From: DASZVN01 sp035547055
GTDB taxonomy: Bacteria > Pseudomonadota > Alphaproteobacteria > Rhizobiales > Methylopilaceae
Assembly: GCA_035547055.1 (NCBI GenBank)
Contig: DASZVN010000149.1
Location: forward strand, 1 to 9,579
Direction: 5' to 3'
Length of the DNA: 9,579 nt
Below the pieces are notes generated by a model. The model had not been told where the DNA came from, made no database searches, and saw nothing but the letters and a program-made list of their open reading frames with translations. Shown here piece by piece: positions 1-6,898 of the stretch (the first letter of the stretch is position 1; every line of letters begins with the position of its first letter). The translations under genes were made by a program, and so were the position numbers.

Positions 1-235
1 GGCTCGCGCTCTTGTCGACGACGAGGGCGAGGACGTTCGGGAGAAGCTGGCGGTCCTCCCGCGTCAGCGACGGTCCGGCCAGCGCGAGCAGGAGAAGCGC
101 GACCGCCGCCGCCCGGAACCACGCGCCCCGCGGCCGCAGGAACGCGAGCGCGAGCAGCATCAGCGCGCCGAGAATGCCGAGCCCGGCGAGCACATCCGGC
201 CGAACCAGCGGCGAAAAGCCGAGCGCGAGGTTCAT
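1..235 (-). CDS. Large membrane protein of the MoxR cluster (glutamine amidotransferase-like), N-terminal 78 codons only
   Basis: This gene starts at an ATG (233-235) and runs off the left edge, so only 78 residues are visible. They show a hydrophobic segment at about residues 14-34, a short basic loop, and a second hydrophobic segment at about 39-55. The visible part then ends in a strand leading into DKSAS (residues 74-78), a DxSxS motif typical of the metal-ion site of von Willebrand A-like folds. From memory, this layout matches the large membrane protein, often annotated as hypothetical or glutamine amidotransferase-like, that closes the MoxR-DUF58-DUF4159 cluster in many Alphaproteobacteria. 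The strand and position as last gene agree. A weak GAGGG lies about 12 nt before the ATG. The 208-nt gap to the preceding gene is unusually long for this cluster and holds a palindromic repeat. The family call is moderately sure; the function is unknown. Confidence 0.75.
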   Translation of the reverse strand, partial: MNLALGFSPLVRPDVLAGLGILGALMLLALAFLRPRGAWFRAAAVALLLLALAGPSLTREDRQLLPNVLALVVDKSAS

Positions 236-300
236 CGCTGACCCAGCCCTCGCGAAACAGCTCCCGGGCGCCCTAACCCTTGACCAGGGCGCCTGCTAGC

Positions 301-417
301 GCAGGCGACTCGACCTCTCCCTTTGGGAGAGGTGAGGAAGGCGAGCCGCAGCGCCCTCACCTCTCCCCGGCGGGAAGAGGTCGAGTCGTCGGCGAAGCCG
401 GCGACCGGGTGAGGGGG
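301..417. repeat. Compound palindromic intergenic repeat, copy A
   Basis: This GC-rich repeat lies between the third and fourth genes of the MoxR cluster. It contains a perfect 9-bp hairpin with a TTT loop (ACCTCTCCC at 313-321, GGGAGAGGT at 325-333). It also has a 12-bp inverted repeat, GACTCGACCTCT (307-318) with AGAGGTCGAGTC (376-387), and a third pairing, CCCTCACC (354-361) with GGTGAGGG (409-416). The blocks CTCTCCCCGG (361-370) and CCGGGTGAGGGG (405-416) recur at 5356-5386. Elements with this signature are scattered between genes in many GC-rich proteobacteria; that is recalled knowledge. In the mRNA it would fold strongly and could weaken expression of the last gene or stabilise the upstream transcript. 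Confidence 0.75.
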
Positions 418-443
418 CTGGGCGCTCGCGGCGTTACGCACCG

Positions 444-3269
444 CTATTGCCCCAGGCGCTCGAGGATCGCCGGCACGTGGACCTGGTCGGCCTTGTAGTT
501 CCCGGTCAGCGCGTACATCACGATGTTGATGCCGGCGCGATAGGCGAGCTCGCGCTGGCGCGGGCTGTCGGGCACGGTCGGGAACATCGGGTGGCCTTCG
601 GCATCGACCGCCCAGGCGCCGGCGAGGTCGTTCGCGGTGATCAGGATCGGCGACACGCCGTCCCCGGCCCGGACCGGCCGCCGCTCGGCTTCCGGGCTCT
701 CCTCCTCCGGCAACGCCTCGACCCACAGCGTGCCGCCGTCGTAGCGGCCGGGGAAGTCGGTGAGGAGATAGAACGCCTTGGTGAGGACGTGGTCGGGGGG
801 CACCGGCTCCAGCTCGGGCACGTCGAGGCCGGCGAGGATGCGGCGAAGCGCCTGGGTTCCGGGCGAGGTGGTGCCGGGCGCGGCGTAGAGCGCGTCGCGG
901 GTGTCGAACAGGATGGTGCCGCCGCGCTTCATGTAGCTGTCGAGCTTCGCCAGCGTCGCCGAGCTCGGCGCCTGGGCGTCGTTCGGCACCGCCCAGTAGA
1001 TCAGCGGGAAGAACGCCAGCTCGTCGTGGGCGGGGTCGACGCCGATCGGCTCGCCGGGCTCGAAGGCCGTCCGCGCGGCGAGCTGCTGCGACAGGCCGAC
1101 GAGGCCGGCGCGGGTCGTCTCGTCGAGCGCGTGGTCGCCGGTGACGACATAGGCGAGGTGGGTCGTGAGCGACGCCTCCATCGCGAATTTCTGTGCCGGC
1201 GTGAGCGCAGCGGCCTGGGCGTGGAGCGGTCCCGGCCAGCCGAGCGCCAGTGCGCCGCCGGCGGCGAGGACGACGAGCGCCGCGCCCGGCTTCCGCCTGA
1301 GGCGCCCTGCGGCGCCGGAGAGCCACAGCATCACCAGCGTGTCGACGAGGAGCAGGGCGAAGGCGGCGACGAGGAGCCACGGCGCCAGCGCGATCGGCTG
1401 CGCCGCGGCGTAGGCGCGGAGGGTCAGCGTCAGGCCGGCGAGGTCGAGCGCCGCGAGCCGCGCCTTGGGCGGCAGCACGTTGACCGCGACGAAGCCGTCC
1501 GGCGGGCCGTAGATGCCGGGCGGGTGCTCCGCTGTCGCCGCGGCGAGGCCATGCGCCGGCACCGGACGCGCGGTCGGCGGCGGGTTGCGGAAGGCGCCGT
1601 AGCCGTCGAGCGTGCGGGTCGGCGCCAGCACCGCCTTGCTCGCGGCCGGGCCGGCCTCGACCGCGCTCTCGGCGGCTCCGGCGCTGCTCGCGGTCGGCGC
1701 CCTGCCGGCGAGCGCCACGACCCGGCGCAGCATCTCCACGAAGGTGCCGGACAGCGGCAGGTTCGACCAGGTGGTGTCGCCGGTGACGTGGAACAGCACC
1801 AGCAGGCCCTTGCCGTCGCGCCGTGCCGTGACGAGCGGGGTGCCGTCGGCCAAGACCGCCCAGGTACGCCGGCCGAGGTCGGGATCGGGCTCGGCCAGCA
1901 CCTGGCGTTCGACGCGAATGTCCTTCTCCGGCGTCACGCCGGCGAACGGCCCGTCGGCGGGGAAGGCGCCGAGCGGCTGCGGCGTGCCCCAGGCGAGCGT
2001 GCCGCCGAGCACCCGCCCGCCGTGGCGGAGATGCACCGGCACGAGGTCGTCCTTGTCGGCGGCGGCGAGCCGCGGCCCGGCGAAGCGCACGAGGACGCCG
2101 CCGTCGGCGATCCATTTCGTGAGCGTGGCGTGGGCGGCCGGGGTGAGGTTGCCGACGTCGGCCATCATCATCACCGAGACGCCGCCGTCGGCGAAGCGCT
2201 GCACCGCGGCCGACGGCGACACCCCGCCGGCATTGCGGATCTCGGCGAAGGGCTGGAGCGCGCGGGCGAGGTAGTAGTTCGGCGACAGCAGCGGCTCGGC
2301 GGTGTCGCTGGTGGTGCCGGAGACGATGCCGACGGTCTTGCGCTTCCAGCGGTCGTCGAGGAGTTGCACCGCGCCGGCCGAGCGCTCGCCGGCGATGTCG
2401 AGCCGGGCGACGTCGTTCCGGAGCTCGATCGGCAGCGTCAGGCGGGCCTCGGCCGATGGCTCCGTCCCAGTGAAGCGGTAGCGCGCCTTGCCGAGCGGGC
2501 GGCCGTGGAGGTCGTAGGCGCGGATGAGCCCGGTCTCACTGCCCCCGCCTTCGGCGCGGAGCACACGGACGGTGAGCGCGGCTGGGTTGTTCTCGGCGTC
2601 CGCGAGGCCGCGGGCGGTGCGGTTCGGCGTCGCGACGACGAGCCGCGCGGTCGCCTTGGCGAGCGCCGCGGCGAAGGTGCGGCCGCCGTCTTCGTCGAGC
2701 CCCGACGACAGCCAATAGGCGTCGGCGCCCGGATTGGCAGCGAGGAGGCGCTGGATGCGCTCCAGATGGCCGGCCCGGTCGTCGGGGGAAGGCTGCGGCG
2801 TCAGCGCCCGCAGCCGGTCGCGGGCCTGGGCGGCGGTGAGGAGGGTGATGTCGGCCGGCGGATCGGCCAGCGGCACCAGCGCCAGCGGCCGGCCGGCATG
2901 GTCGGCGGCGTCGATCACGTCCGCGGCGGTCGCACTCTCCTGCTTCCAGTCCGGGGCGGCGGCCCAGCCCTGGTCGAGCAGCACCACCACCGGGCCACGG
3001 CCCGACAGCGTGATCGCCGAGGGATTCAGCACCGGCACCGCCAGCGCCAGGACGATCAGGGCGGCGAGGCCGAGGCGCAGCAGCATCAGCCACCACGGGG
3101 TCGTCGCGGGCGTCTCCTCGGTGCGCCCTTCGAGCAGGAGGCGGAGCGGCGGGAAATCGAAACGCCGTGGCCGCGGCGGCATCAGGCGGAGCAGCCACCA
3201 CAGCGCCGGCAGCAACGCCAGCGCCAGGAGCATCCACGGCGCGAGGAAGGCGAGCGGCAGGCCGATCAT
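444..3269 (-). CDS. BatA-like N-terminal and DUF4159 domain membrane protein, 941 aa
   Basis: This is the third gene of the MoxR cluster. Residues 1-80 resemble the BatA-type (aerotolerance regulator) N-terminus, with hydrophobic segments at about 8-29 and 59-80. A vWA-like region follows, but its metal-site position reads DQGWA (99-103) instead of DxSxS, so metal binding there is probably lost. The centre (about 350-580) looks like a class I amidotransferase-fold domain without a catalytic site I can point to. Two more hydrophobic segments lie at about 623-648 and 661-682. A DUF4159 domain fills about 686-941, with YWAVPNDAQAP and GGTILFDTRD as typical stretches. The start is the ATG at 3267-3269, whose ATGA overlaps the DUF58 stop by 4 nt; the frame is open further upstream, but that is antisense-like shadow inside the DUF58 gene. 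The stop is TAG. The role is unknown; it is probably an envelope-anchored partner of the MoxR ATPase. Confidence 0.88.
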   Translation of the reverse strand: MIGLPLAFLAPWMLLALALLPALWWLLRLMPPRPRRFDFPPLRLLLEGRTEETPATTPWWLMLLRLGLAALIVLALAVPVLNPSAITLSGRGPVVVLLDQGWAAAPDWKQESATAADVIDAADHAGRPLALVPLADPPADITLLTAAQARDRLRALTPQPSPDDRAGHLERIQRLLAANPGADAYWLSSGLDEDGGRTFAAALAKATARLVVATPNRTARGLADAENNPAALTVRVLRAEGGGSETGLIRAYDLHGRPLGKARYRFTGTEPSAEARLTLPIELRNDVARLDIAGERSAGAVQLLDDRWKRKTVGIVSGTTSDTAEPLLSPNYYLARALQPFAEIRNAGGVSPSAAVQRFADGGVSVMMMADVGNLTPAAHATLTKWIADGGVLVRFAGPRLAAADKDDLVPVHLRHGGRVLGGTLAWGTPQPLGAFPADGPFAGVTPEKDIRVERQVLAEPDPDLGRRTWAVLADGTPLVTARRDGKGLLVLFHVTGDTTWSNLPLSGTFVEMLRRVVALAGRAPTASSAGAAESAVEAGPAASKAVLAPTRTLDGYGAFRNPPPTARPVPAHGLAAATAEHPPGIYGPPDGFVAVNVLPPKARLAALDLAGLTLTLRAYAAAQPIALAPWLLVAAFALLLVDTLVMLWLSGAAGRLRRKPGAALVVLAAGGALALGWPGPLHAQAAALTPAQKFAMEASLTTHLAYVVTGDHALDETTRAGLVGLSQQLAARTAFEPGEPIGVDPAHDELAFFPLIYWAVPNDAQAPSSATLAKLDSYMKRGGTILFDTRDALYAAPGTTSPGTQALRRILAGLDVPELEPVPPDHVLTKAFYLLTDFPGRYDGGTLWVEALPEEESPEAERRPVRAGDGVSPILITANDLAGAWAVDAEGHPMFPTVPDSPRQRELAYRAGINIVMYALTGNYKADQVHVPAILERLGQ

Positions 3270-4195
3270 CGCGCCCGCTCCACGATCAGCCCGGCCGGGC
3301 GCTCCCCGAAGCGGGCGTGGAGCGCGAGCAGCGCCTCGGCGGCGGAGCGGTCGGTGCGATGGAAGGCGACGTCCCAGCCGAGCGGCGCGGCGGCGCTGCG
3401 GAGCGCCTCGCGATGGCGGTCGAGCCGGGCGGCATAGTCGGCCTTGAGATCCTGCGCCCGGCCGGCGGTGAAGCGGGTGCCGGCCTCGGGGTCGCGCAGC
3501 TCGGTCCGCCCGGCGAAGGGAAAGGCGTCCTCGACCGGGTCGCTGACGACGACGAGATGGCCGCGGGCGCCGCGGGCGGCGAGGCCGTTCAGCGCCGCGT
3601 GCGTCTCCTCGATCGGGGCGAGGAAATCGCCGATCAGCACCGCCTCGGACAGGGGCGCGATCGGGGTTGCCGGCGGCACGCCGGTTTCGTCCGCCGGGGC
3701 CAGCGCCAGCGTCTCGGCGAGAAGCTCGACGGCGCGGCGGCTCGCGGTCGGGCGGCCGAGCCCGAGCAGGCCGGCACGCTCGCCGCCGCGCACCAGCAGT
3801 TCCGCCGAGGCCAGCGCCAGCACGATCGCCCGCTCGATCTTGGCGTCGGCCGCGAGGTCGGACCGGTAGGCCATCGAGCGCGAACGATCGATCCAGAGCC
3901 ATACCGTGTGGGCCGCCTCCCATTCGCGCTCGCGGACGTAGAGGTGGTCGTCGCGGGCCGAGCGGCGCCAGTCGATCCGCCCGGCGGGCTCGCCCGAGGA
4001 GAAGCGGCGGAACTGCCAGAAATTCTCGCCGGCGCCGGCGCGGCGGCGGCCGTGGAGGCCGTGCATCACGGTCGCGGCGGTGCGGCGCGCGGCGACGACG
4101 AGGCGCGGCATCACCGCGGCGAGGCCGAGGGCCGCCTGCTCGTGGCGTGCGCCGATCGCGGTCTCGGCCGGGGCGAGGGTCTCAGCCCTGACCAT
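3266..4195 (-). CDS. DUF58 domain protein (vWA-like partner of MoxR), 309 aa
   Basis: This is the second gene of the cluster. It carries the DUF58 signature: GAGENFWQFRRFSSGEPAGR (about 54-73), then IDWRRSAR (74-81) and VREREWE (87-93). A vWA-like strand follows with DRSRS (103-107), an intact DxSxS metal-site motif. There is no signal peptide or convincing membrane segment, so it is probably cytosolic or membrane-associated through partners. DUF58 proteins are regularly encoded next to MoxR ATPases and are thought to be their binding partners or adaptors; that is family knowledge. The ATG at 4193-4195 lies 5 nt after the moxR stop, and the TGA overlaps the next start by 4 nt, which points to translational coupling. 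About 310 aa is within the range of alphaproteobacterial homologues. No strong Shine-Dalgarno precedes the ATG. The substrate is unknown. Confidence 0.9.
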   Translation of the reverse strand: MVRAETLAPAETAIGARHEQAALGLAAVMPRLVVAARRTAATVMHGLHGRRRAGAGENFWQFRRFSSGEPAGRIDWRRSARDDHLYVREREWEAAHTVWLWIDRSRSMAYRSDLAADAKIERAIVLALASAELLVRGGERAGLLGLGRPTASRRAVELLAETLALAPADETGVPPATPIAPLSEAVLIGDFLAPIEETHAALNGLAARGARGHLVVVSDPVEDAFPFAGRTELRDPEAGTRFTAGRAQDLKADYAARLDRHREALRSAAAPLGWDVAFHRTDRSAAEALLALHARFGERPAGLIVERAR

Positions 4196-4200
4196 CGAGC

Positions 4201-5205
4201 TCAGCCGAGCCGGCGGGCGAGACGCTCGACGACGCCCTCGACGGTCTCGCCCTCGGCCCGCGCGGCGAAGGTCAGCGCCATGCGGTGCTTCAGCACTGGC
4301 TCGGCGAGCGCGACCACGTCGTCGATCGACGGGGCGAAGCGGCCGTCGAGCAGGGCTCGCGCCCGGACCGCCAGCACCAGCGCCTGGCTCGCGCGGGGTC
4401 CGGGGCCCCAGGCGATCAGCTTGGCGGTCGGCGCGTCGCCACCCTCGGGCCGGGCGTCGCGGACCAGGGTCAGGATCGCCTCGACGACCGATTCGCCGAC
4501 CGGCAGACGGCGCACCAGCCGCTGCGCGGCGAGGAGGTCGTCCGCGCTCATCGCGCGACGGGGTCTTGCCTCCTCCGCGCCCGTGGTCTCGATCACGATG
4601 CGGCGCTCGGCGTCGCGGCCGGGATAGCCGACGTCGATCTGCATCAGGAAGCGGTCGAGCTGGGCCTCGGGCAGGGGATAGGTGCCCTCCTGCTCCAGCG
4701 GGTTCTGGGTCGCGAGCACGTGAAAGGGGGACGGCAGGTCGTGGCGGGCGCCGGCGATGGTGACGTGCTGCTCCTGCATCGCCTGGAGCAGGGCCGACTG
4801 GGTGCGCGGGCTGGCGCGGTTGATCTCGTCGGCCATCAGGAGCTGGGCGAAGATCGGGCCCTGCAGGAAGCGGAAGCGGCGGCGGCCGTCGGCATCCTCC
4901 TCCAGCACCTCAGAGCCGAGGATGTCGGACGGCATCAGGTCGGGCGTGAACTGGATGCGGCGGGCGTCGAGCCCGAGCACGGTGCCCATCGCCTCGACCA
5001 GGCGGGTCTTGGCGAGGCCGGGAACGCCGACGAGGAGCGCATGGCTGCCGCAGAGCACGGTCAGGAGCGCGCGGTCGACCACCTCGCTCTGGCCGAAGAT
5101 GACGTCGCCGAGCGCGCTCCGCGCCTGGGCGATCGCGCCGATCGCGCTCTCGGCGCCGCGCAGGATCATCTCGTCGAGGGACTGGGCTTCGCTGGCCGAG
5201 CTCAA
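4201..5205 (-). CDS. MoxR-family AAA+ ATPase, 334 aa
   Basis: This is the first gene of the minus-strand cluster. With the start used here, it has IFGQ (36-39) at the head of the AAA+ core, Walker A GVPGLAKT (60-67), Walker B LLMADE (122-127), a sensor 1 Asn in ATQNP (N168) and DRF (184-186), all in the usual MoxR order. MoxR ATPases act as chaperones or activators of vWA-type partners, which fits the DUF58 and BatA-like genes immediately downstream. The start is uncertain. I prefer TTG at 5203-5205 because GAAGGA sits 9 nt upstream and the length (334 aa) suits the family. ATG at 5167-5169 (322 aa) is possible but lacks a good ribosome site. ATG at 5257-5259 would add a basic, low-complexity tail. 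Homologues reading further upstream are overlapping open frame, not gene. Confidence 0.93.
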   Translation of the reverse strand: MSSASEAQSLDEMILRGAESAIGAIAQARSALGDVIFGQSEVVDRALLTVLCGSHALLVGVPGLAKTRLVEAMGTVLGLDARRIQFTPDLMPSDILGSEVLEEDADGRRRFRFLQGPIFAQLLMADEINRASPRTQSALLQAMQEQHVTIAGARHDLPSPFHVLATQNPLEQEGTYPLPEAQLDRFLMQIDVGYPGRDAERRIVIETTGAEEARPRRAMSADDLLAAQRLVRRLPVGESVVEAILTLVRDARPEGGDAPTAKLIAWGPGPRASQALVLAVRARALLDGRFAPSIDDVVALAEPVLKHRMALTFAARAEGETVEGVVERLARRLG

Positions 5206-5214
5206 GCGGAAAAT

Positions 5215-5220
5215 TCCTTC
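5215..5220 (-). promoter_or_regulatory. Ribosome binding site that supports a TTG start for moxR
   Basis: The minus strand reads GAAGGA followed by ATTTTCCGC and then TTG. This is a good Shine-Dalgarno match 9 nt before a TTG codon in the moxR frame. Neither in-frame ATG nearby has an equally well-placed site, so this site decides the proposed start. Confidence 0.5.
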
Positions 5221-5350
5221 GGCTCGTCGCCGGCCACTCCGTCGCGGTGCCGGCGACATCGCGGAGAGGCTATCCTGCGGGCGCGAAAAGGGCGATAGCG
5301 TGGCCTTCGGCATGCAACACTTGATCGCGAGGCAGGGTTCCGCCGGGTCT

Positions 5351-5390
5351 TCCCCCTCTCCCCGGGAGCGGGAGCCGGGTGAGGGGCCGC
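5351..5390. repeat. Palindromic intergenic repeat, copy B
   Basis: This copy shares two exact blocks with the repeat at 301-417: CTCTCCCCGG (5356-5365) and CCGGGTGAGGGG (5375-5386). Only 9 nt separate the blocks here, against 34 nt in copy A, so the inner arms have been lost here or gained there. The arms can fold into an imperfect hairpin of the CCCCTC / GAGGGG kind. It lies upstream of the Nudix gene, outside both coding regions. Confidence 0.65.
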
Positions 5391-5413
5391 TGGGGAAAGC
5401 CTCTTTCCGTTGG

Positions 5414-5432
5414 GGCCGGGCCCGTCCCGGCC
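5414..5432. repeat. GGCCGGG hairpin abutting the Nudix gene
   Basis: GGCCGGG (5414-5420) pairs perfectly with CCCGGCC (5426-5432) around a 5-nt loop. The sequence and its right flank resemble a second common class of alphaproteobacterial intergenic palindrome, whose typical form contains GGGCTTGTCCCGGCCATCC; that comparison is from memory. It ends 34 nt before the Nudix ATG, so it would lie in the leader or promoter of that gene. Confidence 0.5.
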
Positions 5433-5466
5433 ACCCGCGGCTTGTCCGTACGCGCGCGCCTTCGTC

Positions 5467-6102
5467 ATGACCGCCGCCCCACCCTTCTCCCTCGCCGATT
5501 TCTGTGCCCGTGCGACGGAGCGGCTCCTGCACGAGCCGCCCGACCCCGCGGCGCCCGCCGGGGGCAACATCACGCCGATGCCGGCGGTCGCGACCGAGCG
5601 CGCCGCCGCGGTGCTGGTGCCGATCGTGTCGCGGCCGGAGCCGACGGTGCTGCTCACCCAGCGCACGGCGCACCTCTCCTCCCACGCCGGGCAGATTTCG
5701 TTCCCCGGCGGCAAGATCGAGCCGGACGACGCCTCGCCGCTCGCCGCGGCGCTGCGCGAGGCCGAGGAGGAGATCGGCCTCGACCGCGCCCATGTCGCGC
5801 CGCTCGGCTTCCTCGACGCCGTCGTCACCGGCACCGGCTATCGCATCGTGCCGGTGGTCGGGCTGGTCCGGCCCGACCATGCGCTCATGCTCAATCCGGG
5901 CGAGGTGGCGGAGGCCTTCGAGCTGCCGCTCGTGTTCGCGATGACGCCGGAGAACCATCTGCGCCATTCGCGGCTGTTCAACGGGGTCGAGCGCTCGTTC
6001 AACGCGATCCCCTGGCAGCAGCGCTACATCTGGGGCGCCACCGCGCGCATGCTGAAGAACCTCTACGACCGCCTCTACGGCCCGGCCGGGACCTTGCCGT
6101 AA
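5467..6102 (+). CDS. Nudix hydrolase, NudL-type CoA pyrophosphatase, 211 aa
   Basis: The product probably cleaves the pyrophosphate bond of coenzyme A or its derivatives, giving 3',5'-ADP and a phosphopantetheine product, with Mg or Mn as cofactor. It has the UPF0035 signature of this Nudix branch, LLTQRTAHLSSHAGQISFPG (62-81), followed by GKIEPDDAS. It also has the catalytic end of the Nudix box, REAEEEIGL (97-105), with metal-binding glutamates. As is usual in this branch, the box lacks the first standard glutamate. The length suits the family. The ATG at 5467-5469 fits the N-terminus of homologues (a short tail before FSLADF), although no Shine-Dalgarno precedes it. It is divergent from moxR. 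In many Rhizobiales, from memory, this gene sits between a DUF1285 gene and the CCA-adding enzyme near the same MoxR cluster; both of those are missing here. Confidence 0.93.
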   Translation: MTAAPPFSLADFCARATERLLHEPPDPAAPAGGNITPMPAVATERAAAVLVPIVSRPEPTVLLTQRTAHLSSHAGQISFPGGKIEPDDASPLAAALREAEEEIGLDRAHVAPLGFLDAVVTGTGYRIVPVVGLVRPDHALMLNPGEVAEAFELPLVFAMTPENHLRHSRLFNGVERSFNAIPWQQRYIWGATARMLKNLYDRLYGPAGTLP

Positions 6103-6147
6103 TCCGCCGCGGGCGGCATGCTGGCCGCAACCTGACAGGAGGGCGCG

Positions 6148-6837
6148 ATGCACAAGGTCTCCATTCCCCAGGACGTGATCGACCGCATCATGCAGCAGCG
6201 CGGCCGCATCAACCGCTTTGACGGGCTCGACCCGGTGAAGACGGCGCTGGTCGTCGTCGATTTGCAGAACGTCTTCATGCTGCCGGGGATGCCGGTCGAG
6301 GTGCCCGCCGCGCGGGAGATCGTGCCCAACGTCAACCGCCTCGCCGAGGCGACTCGCGCCGCCGGCGGCACGGTGGTCTGGGTCAGCATGAACCTCGAGG
6401 GGGAGCGCGACGCCTGGAGCGTCTTCTTCGCCGGCGACCGTCGCCGCGAGACCATGGACGAGCTCGGTCCCGGCTCGCACGGCTATGCGCTCCACGCCGA
6501 TCTCGACGTGAAGCCCGAGGACCTCCGCATCGATAAGCGCCGCTACAGCGCCTTCATCCAGGGCTCGTCCGACATCGACGCCAGGCTCAAGGCCCGTGGC
6601 ATCGACACGCTCCTGATCGTCGGCACGCTCACCAATGTCTGCTGCGAGTCGACCGCCCGCGACGCGATGATGCTGAACTACAAGGTGTTCTTCCTGTCGG
6701 ACGCCAACGCCGCCAACAGCGACGCCGACCACAATGCCACGCTCGCGACGGTGCAGCGCGTGTTCGGCGACGTCGTGACGACCGACGAGGCCATCGGCCT
6801 GCTGGAGGGCGGCACCGCGCGCGCTGCCGCGGAGTAG
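6148..6837 (+). CDS. Isochorismatase-family cysteine hydrolase, 229 aa
   Basis: This is a cytosolic hydrolase of the isochorismatase-like fold. The expected catalytic triad is visible: D38 in VVVDLQN, K130 in IDKRRYSAF, and C165 in TNVCCESTARDA. Residues 152-172 hold the conserved GTLTNVCCEST block. A second cysteine, C166, follows the nucleophile where a valine is common. Family members act on amides and related bonds (nicotinamide, N-carbamoyl compounds, ureidoacrylate, isochorismate). The KxRYSAF and TNVCxESTxRD pattern and the length are closest to RutB-like amidohydrolases, but no other rut gene is present, so the substrate is open. An AGGAGG lies 5 nt before the ATG, a strong site. The gene starts 45 nt after the Nudix stop on the same strand, so the two may be co-transcribed. 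Confidence 0.92.
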   Translation: MHKVSIPQDVIDRIMQQRGRINRFDGLDPVKTALVVVDLQNVFMLPGMPVEVPAAREIVPNVNRLAEATRAAGGTVVWVSMNLEGERDAWSVFFAGDRRRETMDELGPGSHGYALHADLDVKPEDLRIDKRRYSAFIQGSSDIDARLKARGIDTLLIVGTLTNVCCESTARDAMMLNYKVFFLSDANAANSDADHNATLATVQRVFGDVVTTDEAIGLLEGGTARAAAE

Positions 6838-6856
6838 GCTCTCGGCGGCAATGGAC

Positions 6857-6886
6857 CGGTGGCCGCCGCGTGGTCCGCGGCCACCG
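6857..6886. terminator. Candidate bidirectional terminator hairpin
   Basis: CGGTGGCCGC (6857-6866) pairs perfectly with GCGGCCACCG (6877-6886) around a 10-nt loop. It lies in the 61-bp gap between two convergent genes, the cysteine hydrolase and petA, which is where a shared terminator is expected. No T-tract follows on either strand, so it may act with Rho or only protect the 3' ends. Confidence 0.5.
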
Positions 6887-6898
6887 TGGTCGCCGTCG

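Larger units (their letters stand above)
5206..5466. other. Divergent intergenic region between the moxR and Nudix genes
   Basis: This 261-bp region must hold the promoters of the moxR operon (leftward) and the Nudix gene (rightward). I could not find convincing -35/-10 pairs for either. Its right half is filled by two palindromic elements (5351-5390 and 5414-5432), leaving about 145 bp of non-repeat sequence next to moxR. Open frames cross it on both strands, but they are low-complexity, arginine- and proline-rich, and resemble no family. Confidence 0.6.

Noticed and set aside
301..417. CRISPR array
   Set aside because: The repeats here are inverted arms of unequal spacing with no regular spacers.
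232..2115. A 627-codon minus-strand frame overlapping the DUF4159 gene
   Set aside because: It is an out-of-frame, arginine-rich shadow on the same strand and shows no domain.
447..3437. A 996-codon plus-strand open frame
   Set aside because: It lies antisense to the DUF4159 gene, is full of Arg, Gly and Ala without family motifs, and arises because GC-rich codons leave few stop triplets on the opposite strand.
3270..3923. Upstream extension of the DUF4159 protein inside the DUF58 gene
   Set aside because: It overlaps a confirmed gene in another frame. The ATGA overlap and the BatA-like N-terminus place the start at 3269.
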